Positions 1 to 9,041 of a stretch of 64,000 nt of DNA are shown piece after piece; the first letter of the stretch is position 1; each line of letters begins with the position of its first letter. Both the position numbers and the translations under genes were made by a program. Under the pieces are notes generated by a model. That model was not told where the DNA came from and searched no databases. It was given only the letters and a program-made list of their open reading frames with translations. Origin of the DNA: DAIDKA01 sp049792815. GTDB taxonomy: Bacteria > Pseudomonadota > Gammaproteobacteria > Steroidobacterales > Steroidobacteraceae. Location: assembly GCA_049792815.1 (NCBI GenBank), contig JBARBG010000136.1, forward strand, positions 12,825 through 76,824, written 5' to 3'.

Positions 1-44
1 CGGAGAAGTGGTCGTCGGGCAGGACCTGATGGTGCTTTAGACAT

Positions 45-725
45 TCACTTCGTGGGCTTCAACAGGGGCCGCCCGGATCGCCAGCGGGCGATCAGTGATT
101 GATCGCGCAGGATGGCGGCGACCGCGGTGTGCAGTTCCATGGGCTCATGGCTCAGCCCCAATTCCTCAAAAGCTTGCTTCGTGCCTGCCTGGGTAGCGGC
201 CATGGTGCGCTCGATCACTTCCAGCTTGCGGATGCCGACTGAGTGATCCGCAGGGTTCTGGTACGAAGCTTCACAGGCATCGACGTCAAGCGAATGATGC
301 AACGCACAGGCCATGGGTCGGGCGCGATACGCGCTGCATGTGCCTGCAACGAGAAATGCGCACTTAACGTTCGTCGACCAATGTTGTTCCTCGGTCAGAT
401 GCGCAATCTGCTCGGCGTTCTCCACTATGCGCTGCTCAATTTCCTGCGCCAGTGAGGCGGGGAGCTCTGATCGCAGCTGGCGAAACAGTGCAATCGCTTC
501 ATGCGGCGTGACGGTCACACGCAGGTGACAGCAGAAGCTGCATCCGGATTTGCAGGCGACTGGCGCACCTTCCTTTCGGAGATGATCAAAGCTCGCCTCG
601 AATCGTCGATCGGCCTTGGCGACCAAGGATGTGCAGGAGTCCACGTCGGTCCCGCTTTTCAGCGTACTGACGGTAACGTCATGGATGAACCGACCTACCG
701 CGCGTGGTTCTGCAGGTTCATCCAT
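45..725 (-). CDS. YkgJ-type cysteine-cluster protein
   Basis: This 226-residue soluble protein carries the zinc/iron-chelating cluster of the YkgJ family. A CxxxCxxCC motif (CKSGCSFCC) lies near residues 58-66, and further cysteines follow (KCAFL, TCSAY, MACAL). The biochemical role of the family is not established; metal binding is inferred from the cysteines. It lies 27 bases downstream of another leftward gene (753-1274) and is probably co-transcribed with it. No signal peptide is visible. Confidence 0.8.
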   Translation of the reverse strand: MDEPAEPRAVGRFIHDVTVSTLKSGTDVDSCTSLVAKADRRFEASFDHLRKEGAPVACKSGCSFCCHLRVTVTPHEAIALFRQLRSELPASLAQEIEQRIVENAEQIAHLTEEQHWSTNVKCAFLVAGTCSAYRARPMACALHHSLDVDACEASYQNPADHSVGIRKLEVIERTMAATQAGTKQAFEELGLSHEPMELHTAVAAILRDQSLIARWRSGRPLLKPTK

Positions 726-752
726 GATTGCCTGATGACGATTGCCTCAAGG

Positions 753-1274
753 TCACTGCGTGGCTGATTTCTTGAACTCGAACTCGCCGCCGGCCAGGGG
801 AGCGGGTTCGCCCAGGCGCTCGGAGAACAGCACGACAATGTCACTGCAGGTCTTGCACACCGAGGAAAGGCTGCGCGCGAAGGAGTCGAGCGTCAGGCCG
901 TCATCGAAACGCATGGCGGTCACGCGCAGCGCCTTCGGGCACTCCACGACGGCAATTCCCTCGAGGTGAAATTCGACGTACTCGCGGTTCAACACCGAGC
1001 GCAGATCCCTCCAGAACTCAAGGCGATGCGCCTGATCCAGGCGCTGGAAGGCCGCGACCTGTGCCGGGGCCGGCGTCATGCCACAGATCAGCATGATCGC
1101 GCGCGGGAAGGATTTAGGATTGACGACGTTCATGATGAAGGTGGGCGTTCCCGTCACGGTGAACTCGACGTTCCAGGTGTTCAGCCCATCGGGCCGCTGC
1201 GTTGGTGTCAGGGAAAGGTCACGCAGCCACCCCTCAATGAAGGTTGAAGTGGCGAGGTCGGCTTTGGTCAGCAT
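753..1274 (-). CDS. Hypothetical protein, no clear family
   Basis: This 173-residue soluble protein has no signal peptide or membrane segment. It begins MLTKADLATSTFIEGWL and contains an alternating strand/helix pattern (NVEFTVTG, FIMNVV, AIMLICGM) reminiscent of small DUF2299-like or secretion-chaperone-like folds, but I cannot assign it. A GGGAG ribosome site precedes the ATG. It is the promoter-proximal gene of a two-gene leftward unit with the YkgJ-type protein, and it diverges from the XRE regulator at 1401. Confidence 0.7.
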   Translation of the reverse strand: MLTKADLATSTFIEGWLRDLSLTPTQRPDGLNTWNVEFTVTGTPTFIMNVVNPKSFPRAIMLICGMTPAPAQVAAFQRLDQAHRLEFWRDLRSVLNREYVEFHLEGIAVVECPKALRVTAMRFDDGLTLDSFARSLSSVCKTCSDIVVLFSERLGEPAPLAGGEFEFKKSATQ

Positions 1275-1400
1275 GGCGGGCTCCCGAAACGTGTTTGATT
1301 GTTAGGCCAACAATTGTGCACTGTATACACACTCTTGTCGAGTCCATACACATCTGGAAGCGCCTGACTTACTATGCCTGGGTCAGACAAGGGGCAGCGC

Positions 1401-1736
1401 ATGGGCTTTGATAGGGCCGGATTCGACCGCGAAGTGGGTTTGCGCCTGCAGCGCGCGCGCCGTGAACGTGGCATTACGCAGGAGGAGCTGGCGCGCCGGA
1501 TCGGATTGCCCCGGCCCTCCTACGCCAACATCGAGTCCGGCCGGCAACGTGTGCCCCTGGATGTGGTGTGGCGGGCGGCCATTGTGCTGGGCCAATCGAT
1601 CGCGGCGCTGGTCCCGGAACCGTTGCCGCGGCCCGGTGATTCTGCGAGGCTATCCCCAATCGGGCCGCTCTCGGCAGCCACCGAATCGCTGGGATTCATG
1701 TCCTGGCGCAAGCTCTCCGAAGACCCTGGAAATTAA
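1401..1736 (+). CDS. XRE-family helix-turn-helix regulator
   Basis: This 111-residue cytoplasmic DNA-binding protein has an HTH_3 domain at about residues 10-65. The typical pattern is visible: RLQRARRERGITQEELA, then IGLPRPSYANIESGRQ, then VPLDVVWRAAIVLG. I chose the ATG at 1401 because an AAGGGGC ribosome site precedes it; an in-frame ATG at 1374 lacks one. The short C-terminal tail has no recognised domain. It lies between the divergent pair at 45-1274 and the RND operon and may regulate either, but no operator match could be proven. Confidence 0.8.
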   Translation: MGFDRAGFDREVGLRLQRARRERGITQEELARRIGLPRPSYANIESGRQRVPLDVVWRAAIVLGQSIAALVPEPLPRPGDSARLSPIGPLSAATESLGFMSWRKLSEDPGN

Positions 1737-1895
1737 CGTATTCGCTGGCACCAATTGCGCCGTCGCCGGTCCAATTTCGCGTTGGCCGGGGCTTCATGCA
1801 ATTTGTCACAGGTGATTCTCCGGCCCGGCTCCGACGTATAGGGTATGGGTGACCCTTCTTCGTTCTTGAGCACTTGACGGCACCCAGGTGATATA

Positions 1896-1907
1896 GTTAT
1901 ATATAAC
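1896..1907. promoter_or_regulatory. AT-rich palindrome upstream of RND operon
   Basis: The perfect 12-base palindrome GTTATATATAAC sits in otherwise GC-rich sequence, about 140 bases before the best ribosome site of the RND adaptor gene. It could be an operator or contain a -10 element (TATATA). Function is inferred from position and base composition only. Confidence 0.4.
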
Positions 1908-2044
1908 ACCATATGACTTGGGCGCGGCTGAGGCCGCTGCAGGGGAAAGACTTGGGCCCGCAACCAGAATCGAACAGCCCGCAGGACGAGCAGCCCATTG
2001 CTTGGATTGGGCGTCAAAATGCTGTGAACGTCGAGGAAACTGCG

Positions 2045-3172
2045 GTGAACGTGCCTGTTTCCCGCTGGACACCGGCGCGGCTCGGCTTGGTGGGGGTCGG
2101 TGCCGCAGTGGCCCTCGTAGCCATTGGCGCAGGCATCTACTTTGGCACCAGCCGCGGCAGCGCCTCCTCAACCACAACGGGGACCATTCCACTGGTCACG
2201 GCGACGAAGCCAGGCGTCTCGGCCATCACCTCCACGGTGGCCTTCACCGGGACCATCAATGCGCGCTATGACATGCCCATCGGCACCGAAGGGGAGACCG
2301 GGCGCGTGTCCGCGATCTTTGTGGAGGCCGGTGATCACGTGAAGGCCGGGCAGCTGCTGGCGCAGGTGGATGAATCCATCCTCAAGCCACAAGTGGATCG
2401 TCTCGCGGCATCACTCGATGAAGCCAAGGCCAATGCCGGCCTTGCGGCCGCAGAATACGGCCGTGCGCAAGGCGTCGAGGCAGCCGGGGCGCTTTCGAAA
2501 GAGGATATCGAGAAGCGGCGCGCGGCGGCGGTGACCGCCGATGCCGAAGTGAAAGTGGCCGCGGCGCAGCTGGCCGAGTACCAGGCGCGCCTGTCGCATA
2601 CCCAGGTGCGCGCACCGATGGATGGCGTGGTGCTCACGCGCGCCGCGGAAGTGGGCCAGATCGTGACGCCGGGCGGCAACGCCATGTTCCGTCTGGCGCG
2701 CGGTTCCGAAGTTGAAATGCGGGCCCTGGTCGCCGAACAGGACCTGCCGAGCCTGCACGTGGGCCAGAGTTCGGATGTCTACCTGACAGGCGTCGACAGG
2801 CCCTTCGTGGGCAAGGTGCGGCTGCTGGGCGCGGTCATTGATCCCCAGACGCGCCTCGGCGAAGTGCGCATACAGTTGCCGCCGGATCCGCAGTTGCGGC
2901 CCGGAGCGTTTGCGCGCGGTGAAGTGATCGTGGGCCGGGGCGAGCGGCCGGTGCTGCCGCAGACCGCGGTGCTGTCGGATGACAAGGGCACGTATGTGCT
3001 GCTGGTGAACGCGGACAACCACGTCGAGCGCCGCGACGTGCATGTGTCCGACACCAACAGCCACGGCCTGGTGATTTCCTCGGGCCTGACCGGCACTGAG
3101 CGCGTGATCATGACCGCCGCCGGATTCCTGCGGGTGGGCGAACGCGTGGAAATCGCCGCGCCGAGGACTTAA
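2045..3172 (+). CDS. RND efflux periplasmic adaptor (HlyD/MFP family)
   Basis: This membrane-fusion protein links an inner-membrane RND pump to an outer-membrane channel. It has an N-terminal membrane anchor (LGLVGVGAAVALVAIGAGIY), a biotinyl-lipoyl-like half (GRVSAIFVEAGDHVKAGQLL), a helical hairpin, the second lipoyl half (HTQVRAPMDGVVLTRAAEVG) and a beta-barrel. I chose the GTG at 2045 because GAGGA lies seven bases upstream. An in-frame ATG at 1913 would add 44 residues unlike the family and abuts the palindrome at 1896. The pump gene follows after six bases. No TolC-type channel gene is nearby, so a shared one is likely used. Confidence 0.9.
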   Translation: MNVPVSRWTPARLGLVGVGAAVALVAIGAGIYFGTSRGSASSTTTGTIPLVTATKPGVSAITSTVAFTGTINARYDMPIGTEGETGRVSAIFVEAGDHVKAGQLLAQVDESILKPQVDRLAASLDEAKANAGLAAAEYGRAQGVEAAGALSKEDIEKRRAAAVTADAEVKVAAAQLAEYQARLSHTQVRAPMDGVVLTRAAEVGQIVTPGGNAMFRLARGSEVEMRALVAEQDLPSLHVGQSSDVYLTGVDRPFVGKVRLLGAVIDPQTRLGEVRIQLPPDPQLRPGAFARGEVIVGRGERPVLPQTAVLSDDKGTYVLLVNADNHVERRDVHVSDTNSHGLVISSGLTGTERVIMTAAGFLRVGERVEIAAPRT

Positions 3173-3178
3173 GGCATC

Positions 3179-6100
3179 ATGCGCAATATTTCCGCATGGG
3201 CCATACGCCATCCGGTGCTGCCGGTGGTGCTGTTCGTGGTGCTGACCTGCGTCGGCATTGTGTCCTTCATCCGCCTGCCCATCAATCAGAACCCGGACAT
3301 CGATTACCCGATCGTAGACGTCTTCATCTCCCAGCCGGGCGCTGCCCCTTCGGAAATCGAGAACCAGATACTGCAGAAGGTGGAGGGCGCGGTCGCCGGC
3401 ATCGGCAATGTGCGCAACATCTCCTCCACCGCCAGTGAGGGCAGCGCCGAGACCTTCCTCGAGTTCCAGATCGGCACGCCCATTGACCGGGCCGTGACCG
3501 ATGTCCGCGATGCGATAAACAAGGTCCGCCCGGACCTGCCGCAGGGCATTCAAGAGCCGCTGGTGCAGCGGGTGCAGGTGGCGAGCGGACCGGTTGCTTA
3601 CTTCGCGGTGAGCACGACACAGATGAGTGAGCAGGAACTGTCCTGGTTCGTGGACAACGCGCTCACCAAGCGGCTGCTGGCCGTCCCGGGCGTGGGCCAG
3701 GTGTCGCGCGGTGGCGGCGTGGATCGGCAGATGCGTGTCGACCTGGATCCGGCACGCATGCAGGCTCTGGGGCTGACCGCGGTACAGGTCAACCAGCAGT
3801 TGCGTGACCTGAACCTTGATGCCGCCGGCGGCCGCGCGCAGGTGGGGGGTGGCGAACAGACCATCCGGGTGCTCGGCGGCGCGCAATCCGCGCTCACCCT
3901 CGGGGATGCGCAGATCACTCTGCCCATTGGCGGGACCGCCCGGCTGGGTGATTTTGCCGAGGTGACCGATGGTGTCGCGGAACTGCGCACCATCTCGCGC
4001 CTCAACGGGCGGCCGGCGATCACCTTCGCGGTCATGAAGAGCAAGGGCGCTTCGGATGTCGAGGTGCTGAAGCTGACCGAAGCCGAGATCGCGAAGGTCT
4101 CGAAAGAATACGGCAACGTCAGCATTTCGCGGGTGTTTACCACCGTCGAACTCACCAAGCGCACCTACCGCACGGCGCTAGAAGCACTGATCGAGGGTTC
4201 ACTGTTGGCGGTGGCGGTCGTATGGTTGTTCCTGCGCGATTTGCGCGCCACGGCCATCTCCGCCCTGGCCATTCCGCTATCGGCCATCCCGACCTTTGCC
4301 TTCATGGATATCATGGGCTTCACGCTCAACCAGATCAGCCTGCTGGCGCTGTCGCTGGTGGCCGGCGTGCTGGTGGACGATGCGATCGTCGAGATCGAGA
4401 ACATCGTGCGCCACATGCATATGGGCAAGAGCGGCTATCAGGCCGCGCTTGATGCCGCTGATCAGATTGGCTTGGCGGTGGTCGCGACTTCCTCGGCCAT
4501 CATCGCCGTGTTCCTGCCGGTGAGCTTCATGGGCGGCATCATCGGCCAGTTCTTCAAGCAGTTCGGCCTGACGGTGGCCGCAGCGGTGTTCTTCTCGCTG
4601 CTCGTCGCACGTCTGTTGACCCCGGTGATCGCCGCCTACACTTTGAAGAGCGACCATAAGGTCTATTCGGACGGCCCGGTGATGCTGTGGTATCTGCGGC
4701 TGCTGCGCTGGTGCGTCGAGCACCGCTGGAAGACGCTGGGCGCGGGCGCCGTGATCTACGCACTGTCCATCACGGCGTTCTATTTCCTGCCCACCTCGGT
4801 GTTCCCGCCGGACAACAGCGACAGTGCCGCCCTGTCCATCGAGCTGCCGCCGGGCGTACGGCTGGAACAGACCGCAGCGATCTCAGCCCGCGCCAGTGCC
4901 ATCATTGGCAAGTACCCGGAAGTGAGGAGCATCGTGGAGTACGCCGGCGACGACAACGACGTGCGCTTGGCGACGCTCTATGTGGAATTGATTCCGGCCG
5001 GTCAGCGCCACGAGACCTCCTCGGAGTTCGAGGAAAAGGTGATGAAGGAGTTGCGCCAGATACCCGATGCGCGCATTCATTTCCAGGTGAACAGCGCGTC
5101 GGGCGGTGATGCCGATCTGACCCTGTTCCTGACGGGCGACGACCCGACACTGCTCGACCGTACCGCAGGACAGGTCCTGAACGAGATGCGGACGCTGAAG
5201 GTACTGCGTGATCCGCGCATCAACGCCGATCTGCAGCAGCCCGAGATCGTAATCCGGCCGCGGCTGGATCTGGCGGCCGCAGTGGGTGTCACGGTGGAAA
5301 GCATCAGTTCGACCATCCGCATCGCGACCCTGGGGGATCTGCCGCAGAATGGCGCCAAGTTTTCGCTGTCAGATCGGCAAATTCCAATCCGGGTGAGCCT
5401 GCTCGAGAGTTCGCGGCGCGATCTGTCGACCTTGCAGAACCTGCCGGTGCCGGCGGCCGGTGGCCGCACGGTGCCGCTGAAGGCCGTGGCCGATATCAGC
5501 TTCGGCCAGGGACCCAGTCGTGTGCAGCGCTACAACCAGAGCCGTCGCATCGAGCTCGATGCCGATTTGAATCATTCGGAACTCGGTCCCGCGATGACAT
5601 TGGTCGATGACCTTCCGACCATGAAGCACCTGCCGCCAGGCGTACGCGAAGTGGATACCGGCGATGCGCAGCTGGCCAACGAGCTGAAGGCCAGCTTCGG
5701 GCTGGCGATGGGCACTGGCATCATGATGGTGTTCGCGGTGCTGGTGCTGCTGTTCGCGCGCGTGTTCCAGCCGCTGACCATTCTGTCGGCCTTGCCGCTG
5801 TCGGTGGGTGGCGCGGCCGTCGCTTTGCTGTTGACGCACCTGTCGCTGTCGCTGTCGGTGATCATCGGTTTCCTGATGCTGATGGGCATCGTCGCCAAGA
5901 ATTCCATCCTGCTGGTGGACTTCGCCATCGAGGAAATGCGGGTGGGGACCGAGCGGACCAAGGCGCTGATGGAGGCGGGCCACAAGCGCGCCCGACCCAT
6001 TGTCATGACCACGGTCGCCATGATCGCCGGCATGCTGCCCGTCGCCTTGCAGTTGTTCCGCGGCGAGATGTTCCGCTCCTCCATGTCCATCGCGGTCATG

Positions 6101-6268
6101 GGCGGACTCATCACCTCGACCGCGCTGACCCTGGTCATCGTCCCGGCGGTGTTCACGCTGGTGGATGATGTCGAGCGCTGGGTGGGCCCGCGCGTGGCGA
6201 AGGTGCTGATGTCGCACGAGTCCCCGCCGCCTGCCGCTGTGAAGGCCCCGCCGCACGCGGTAACCTGA
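3179..6268 (+). CDS. RND efflux pump inner-membrane subunit (HAE1/AcrB type)
   Basis: This 1029-residue proton-driven exporter has the usual length and duplicated layout of HAE1 pumps. TM1 follows MRNISAWAIRHPV, then a periplasmic porter domain, a TM2-6 block with the proton-relay pattern GVLVDDAIVEIENI near residue 400, a second porter half, and a final block with KNSILLVDFAIEEM. It starts six bases after the adaptor and its stop overlaps the next ATG, so it is part of one operon. Substrate cannot be deduced. The linked acyltransferase and lipoprotein hint at envelope-related cargo, which is inference. Confidence 0.95.
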   Translation: MRNISAWAIRHPVLPVVLFVVLTCVGIVSFIRLPINQNPDIDYPIVDVFISQPGAAPSEIENQILQKVEGAVAGIGNVRNISSTASEGSAETFLEFQIGTPIDRAVTDVRDAINKVRPDLPQGIQEPLVQRVQVASGPVAYFAVSTTQMSEQELSWFVDNALTKRLLAVPGVGQVSRGGGVDRQMRVDLDPARMQALGLTAVQVNQQLRDLNLDAAGGRAQVGGGEQTIRVLGGAQSALTLGDAQITLPIGGTARLGDFAEVTDGVAELRTISRLNGRPAITFAVMKSKGASDVEVLKLTEAEIAKVSKEYGNVSISRVFTTVELTKRTYRTALEALIEGSLLAVAVVWLFLRDLRATAISALAIPLSAIPTFAFMDIMGFTLNQISLLALSLVAGVLVDDAIVEIENIVRHMHMGKSGYQAALDAADQIGLAVVATSSAIIAVFLPVSFMGGIIGQFFKQFGLTVAAAVFFSLLVARLLTPVIAAYTLKSDHKVYSDGPVMLWYLRLLRWCVEHRWKTLGAGAVIYALSITAFYFLPTSVFPPDNSDSAALSIELPPGVRLEQTAAISARASAIIGKYPEVRSIVEYAGDDNDVRLATLYVELIPAGQRHETSSEFEEKVMKELRQIPDARIHFQVNSASGGDADLTLFLTGDDPTLLDRTAGQVLNEMRTLKVLRDPRINADLQQPEIVIRPRLDLAAAVGVTVESISSTIRIATLGDLPQNGAKFSLSDRQIPIRVSLLESSRRDLSTLQNLPVPAAGGRTVPLKAVADISFGQGPSRVQRYNQSRRIELDADLNHSELGPAMTLVDDLPTMKHLPPGVREVDTGDAQLANELKASFGLAMGTGIMMVFAVLVLLFARVFQPLTILSALPLSVGGAAVALLLTHLSLSLSVIIGFLMLMGIVAKNSILLVDFAIEEMRVGTERTKALMEAGHKRARPIVMTTVAMIAGMLPVALQLFRGEMFRSSMSIAVMGGLITSTALTLVIVPAVFTLVDDVERWVGPRVAKVLMSHESPPPAAVKAPPHAVT

Positions 6269-7152
6269 TGCGGGCGGCCAGCTCGCAAGAGCGCCCCGCC
6301 TGGTGGGTCCGGCTGCTCGCCGCGCTGCCCTGGTGGGTCATGTACCCGTTCGCGGATCTATTGGCGTGGCTATCCTGGCGGGTGGTGCGCGTGGACCAGC
6401 GCGCCCTGCGGCAGAACCTGACCGCGTCGTTCCCCAATCTCAGCGAAGCGCAGCTGCAACGGATGATGCGCGACTACTACCGCAGTTTCGCCCAGGTGCT
6501 GGTGGAAGTGATCCGCTCCGTGAGCCTGCCTGCCGAGGAACTGCGGCAACGTGTGGTTGCGGAGGGCTTTGAGCCGGTGCACGCCGCGCTCAGCTCCGGA
6601 ACGCCGGTACTGCTGGTGGCCGCGCACCAGTGCAACTGGGAGTGGATGCTGCTGGCGCTGTCCCTGCAGTTGGGATATCCCCTGGAGGCCGCCTATAAGC
6701 CCCTGGTGGATGGCTGGGCGCAGCGCGAGATGCTCAAGGCTCGCAGCCGCTTCGGGGCCCAACTGGTCCCCGCGCAGGAACTGCTGGCGCACATCCTGCG
6801 CGGTGGCCGCACCGCACGCGCCATCGCCATGGTGGCCGATCAGGAGCCGCGCACCAGCGAGCGCCGTCATTGGACGCGTTTCATGAATCGCGACACGGCG
6901 TTCTTCATGGGCGCCGAAGAGATCACGCGCGTCACCAAGTTCCCCGCGTTCTTCGTCGGTCTGCGACGCACCGGGCGGGGGCACTACGCCATGTCGATTA
7001 CACCCCTGGCGCAGGCGGGGGAGAAGTTGGCCACCGGAGCGCTGACCGAACGCTATGCGCGGCTGGTTGAGGCGCAGATACAGGCGGCGCCCGCCGACTG
7101 GCCCTGGTCGCACAAGCGCTGGAAGCTCAAGAAGTCCCTGTATGCGGGATGA
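6268..7152 (+). CDS. LpxL/HtrB-like lysophospholipid acyltransferase
   Basis: This 294-residue membrane-anchored acyltransferase belongs to the lipid A late-acyltransferase superfamily. An N-terminal hydrophobic segment (LLAALPWWVMYPFADLLAWL) is followed by the HX4E catalytic motif in AAHQCNWEW (about residues 113-121), and later by VADQEPR and KFPAFFVGLRR blocks typical of the family. The family transfers an acyl chain from acyl-ACP to a lipid acceptor at the cytoplasmic face of the inner membrane. The start codon overlaps the RND pump stop (TGATG), implying translational coupling. The acceptor is unknown; this may be an accessory homologue rather than the essential lipid A enzyme. Confidence 0.85.
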   Translation: MRAASSQERPAWWVRLLAALPWWVMYPFADLLAWLSWRVVRVDQRALRQNLTASFPNLSEAQLQRMMRDYYRSFAQVLVEVIRSVSLPAEELRQRVVAEGFEPVHAALSSGTPVLLVAAHQCNWEWMLLALSLQLGYPLEAAYKPLVDGWAQREMLKARSRFGAQLVPAQELLAHILRGGRTARAIAMVADQEPRTSERRHWTRFMNRDTAFFMGAEEITRVTKFPAFFVGLRRTGRGHYAMSITPLAQAGEKLATGALTERYARLVEAQIQAAPADWPWSHKRWKLKKSLYAG

Positions 7153-8203
7153 GGCCCCAGTGTTGCGCGCCGCCGCAGTACTGGCGCTGGTACTGATGTC
7201 GGCCTGCGGCACGATGGCGAAGTGGCGGCAGTCGCACCAGGACCGGCAGGCGGCGAGTGCGCACCGCGAGCAGATCGAGGAAGCTGCCGCCATCAATTCC
7301 GAATCCAAGGCGGACCGTGCTGCCAAAGTGCAGCTGGCGCAGCACGATGAGCGATTGCGCCGACTGCAGGCCGAGCTCGCTGCCCGCTCCGATGCGGATT
7401 CGCTGGCGGCCAGCGCCCTGTTCGAGCGCGAGATTCCCGGAGCCGTCAATGCCACCTCCCTGGACCTCGCCGCGCGTGCCGTCGCCGCCGCGCCGCAGCG
7501 TGCGGACCTGGCATTCCTGCAGCTGCAGTTGTGCGCAAGCTCGCCGGAGTGCGATACGGCGCCGCTGGAGGCGCACCTGGCCCAGCTTGACCCTGACAAC
7601 GGCATGTCCTCGACCTATGCATTGATACGGGCGGATCACGCCAACCGGAACGCACCCTGGCGGGCGGCCCGCGCGGCTCTGGCCCGCGCGCCGCGCATCA
7701 CTCTGTACTGGAATCCGCTCGTGTCGCACCTGACCGTCGCGGCGGCGGGCCGGCAAGGCTTTGATACCACCGCCGCAATGTTCGAATTGGTCGGCCTCGA
7801 GGCCGGTCTCATCCCGCCATTGCAGCCTGTCTCCCGCGCCTGTTCGGAGCAGGATGTTCAACAGCCTGATGTGCTGACCCAGTGTCGCCAGATTGCCGCG
7901 GCCTTCATGAAGGCCGACACTGTGCTCATCGAGGCCTATGGCAGCACGCTGGCGATCCGTTTGTGGCCGGAAGGATCCGCCGAAAGTCAGCAGATCACCC
8001 GGCAGCGGCGCGGGCTGCGCTATCGAACCGAGGAGATGACCCGCCTCGCTGCGAAATTCAACTCCCCGTCGGCGACGCGCGCCCTGGCGGGATACGTGCA
8101 GCGCTATCCCTCCGAGCAGACTGCGCTGCGCGCGCTGTTTACCGATCTGGGCGTGCCACCTGATCCACCGGCGAACTGGGTGGACAACACACCCGGCGGT
8201 TGA
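7142..8203 (+). CDS. Predicted lipoprotein of unknown function
   Basis: This 353-residue protein begins MRDEAPVLRAAAVLALVLMS and has a lipobox (LMSAC) at about residues 19-23, so it should be a lipoprotein. After the signal comes a charged, probably coiled-coil stretch (HREQIEEAAAINSESKADR, then QLAQHDERLRRLQAELAAR) and an alanine-rich helical region that resembles tetratricopeptide-like solenoids. Start choices are ATG 7142 or in-frame GTG 7160. It overlaps the upstream acyltransferase by 11 bases and belongs to the same run of genes. I do not recognise the family. Confidence 0.75.
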   Translation: MRDEAPVLRAAAVLALVLMSACGTMAKWRQSHQDRQAASAHREQIEEAAAINSESKADRAAKVQLAQHDERLRRLQAELAARSDADSLAASALFEREIPGAVNATSLDLAARAVAAAPQRADLAFLQLQLCASSPECDTAPLEAHLAQLDPDNGMSSTYALIRADHANRNAPWRAARAALARAPRITLYWNPLVSHLTVAAAGRQGFDTTAAMFELVGLEAGLIPPLQPVSRACSEQDVQQPDVLTQCRQIAAAFMKADTVLIEAYGSTLAIRLWPEGSAESQQITRQRRGLRYRTEEMTRLAAKFNSPSATRALAGYVQRYPSEQTALRALFTDLGVPPDPPANWVDNTPGG

Positions 8204-8244
8204 CCGGCTGGCATTCCGGAATCACTTGGGAAAAGGGGAACACG

Positions 8245-8724
8245 ATGAGAACTGTGCTACGAGCCTGCTGGCCTCTCGCCCTGGTCTGCCTGGTCGCGCC
8301 ATTGGCGAGTGGCGCCGATGCACCCAGCTACACCTACGCCACGAACGGCATCAAGGATCACATCGGGGCCGGAACGGCCGCGGAATGGAAGCTGCTGCTC
8401 AACGAATCAAACCTGGGCGGCAAGGAACTGGAGATGGTCGAGGTGACGCTGGCGGCCGGGACCACAGTGGGCAGCCATACCCATGGAGCGCTGGAGATCA
8501 TCTACGTCCTCTCGGGCACCTACGATCACGAAGTGAACGGCAAGCTCTACGAACTGACACCGGGCATGGTGGGCATCGTGAGGCCCGGCGACCATGTGCG
8601 CCACCTGGTGCCCAAATCAGGGCCGGCGAAACTGCTGATCATGTGGGCTCCCGGCGGTGAGGCGGCGCGCGTGCTGCGCCAGGCCAAGGGGGTGGATGTG
8701 GCCCCCGTACCGGTGCAACCGTGA
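8245..8724 (+). CDS. Exported cupin-domain protein
   Basis: This 159-residue protein has an N-terminal signal peptide (ACWPLALVCLVAPLASGADA) and one cupin barrel. Cupin motif 1 is visible in GSHTHGALEIIYVLSGTYDHE with a His-His-Glu metal site, and motif 2 in PGDHVRHLVPKSG. I chose the ATG at 8245 because it starts the signal peptide and has GGGGA upstream; a longer frame from 8200 is unlikely. It follows the lipoprotein gene after 41 bases and is probably co-transcribed with it. Ligand and enzymatic role are unknown. Confidence 0.85.
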   Translation: MRTVLRACWPLALVCLVAPLASGADAPSYTYATNGIKDHIGAGTAAEWKLLLNESNLGGKELEMVEVTLAAGTTVGSHTHGALEIIYVLSGTYDHEVNGKLYELTPGMVGIVRPGDHVRHLVPKSGPAKLLIMWAPGGEAARVLRQAKGVDVAPVPVQP

Positions 8725-9041
8725 TTCATATGCCAGGCGTCTGTGCTCGGGCCGCAGCTGTCGGAGTCACGCTCACGCTTCTGTATGCCTGTGCGACGTC
8801 CACATTGGCGCCGGGAGCCGAAAAGGTTCAGTTGACACAGAAGGCAGACGACGTTGTCAGTTGTACGGCGGCAGGAAACATAAACCCCGCGCGCGACGCA
8901 AAGGGCGGCGCTACGTTTTCCACTCCAGCCGATTTTCAAAATCAGGCGATCGGTCTTAGCGGCAACACGGTGTTCATTACCAAGCAGTACTTGGGCGCTC
9001 CGGTTGAGGGCGTCGTCTATCGCTGCCCCGGTCGGGATTGA
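8721..9041 (+). CDS. Small DUF4156-like lipoprotein
   Basis: This 106-residue protein has a signal segment ending in the lipobox LLYAC, so it is probably anchored in the envelope. The mature part (APGAEKVQLTQKADDVVSC) resembles DUF4156 lipoproteins, with the conserved Leu-Thr and Val-x-x-Cys features and a second Cys near the C-terminus. The GTG at 8721 overlaps the cupin stop; ATG 8730 is an alternative. Its stop overlaps the next ATG. Function is unknown. Confidence 0.7.
   Translation: MIHMPGVCARAAAVGVTLTLLYACATSTLAPGAEKVQLTQKADDVVSCTAAGNINPARDAKGGATFSTPADFQNQAIGLSGNTVFITKQYLGAPVEGVVYRCPGRD

Noticed and set aside
2411..3886. Minus-strand 491-residue open frame opposite the RND genes
   Set aside because: It lies fully antisense to two clear RND genes, has a shadow-type amino-acid makeup rich in His, Arg, Ala and Gln, and has no recognisable motif.
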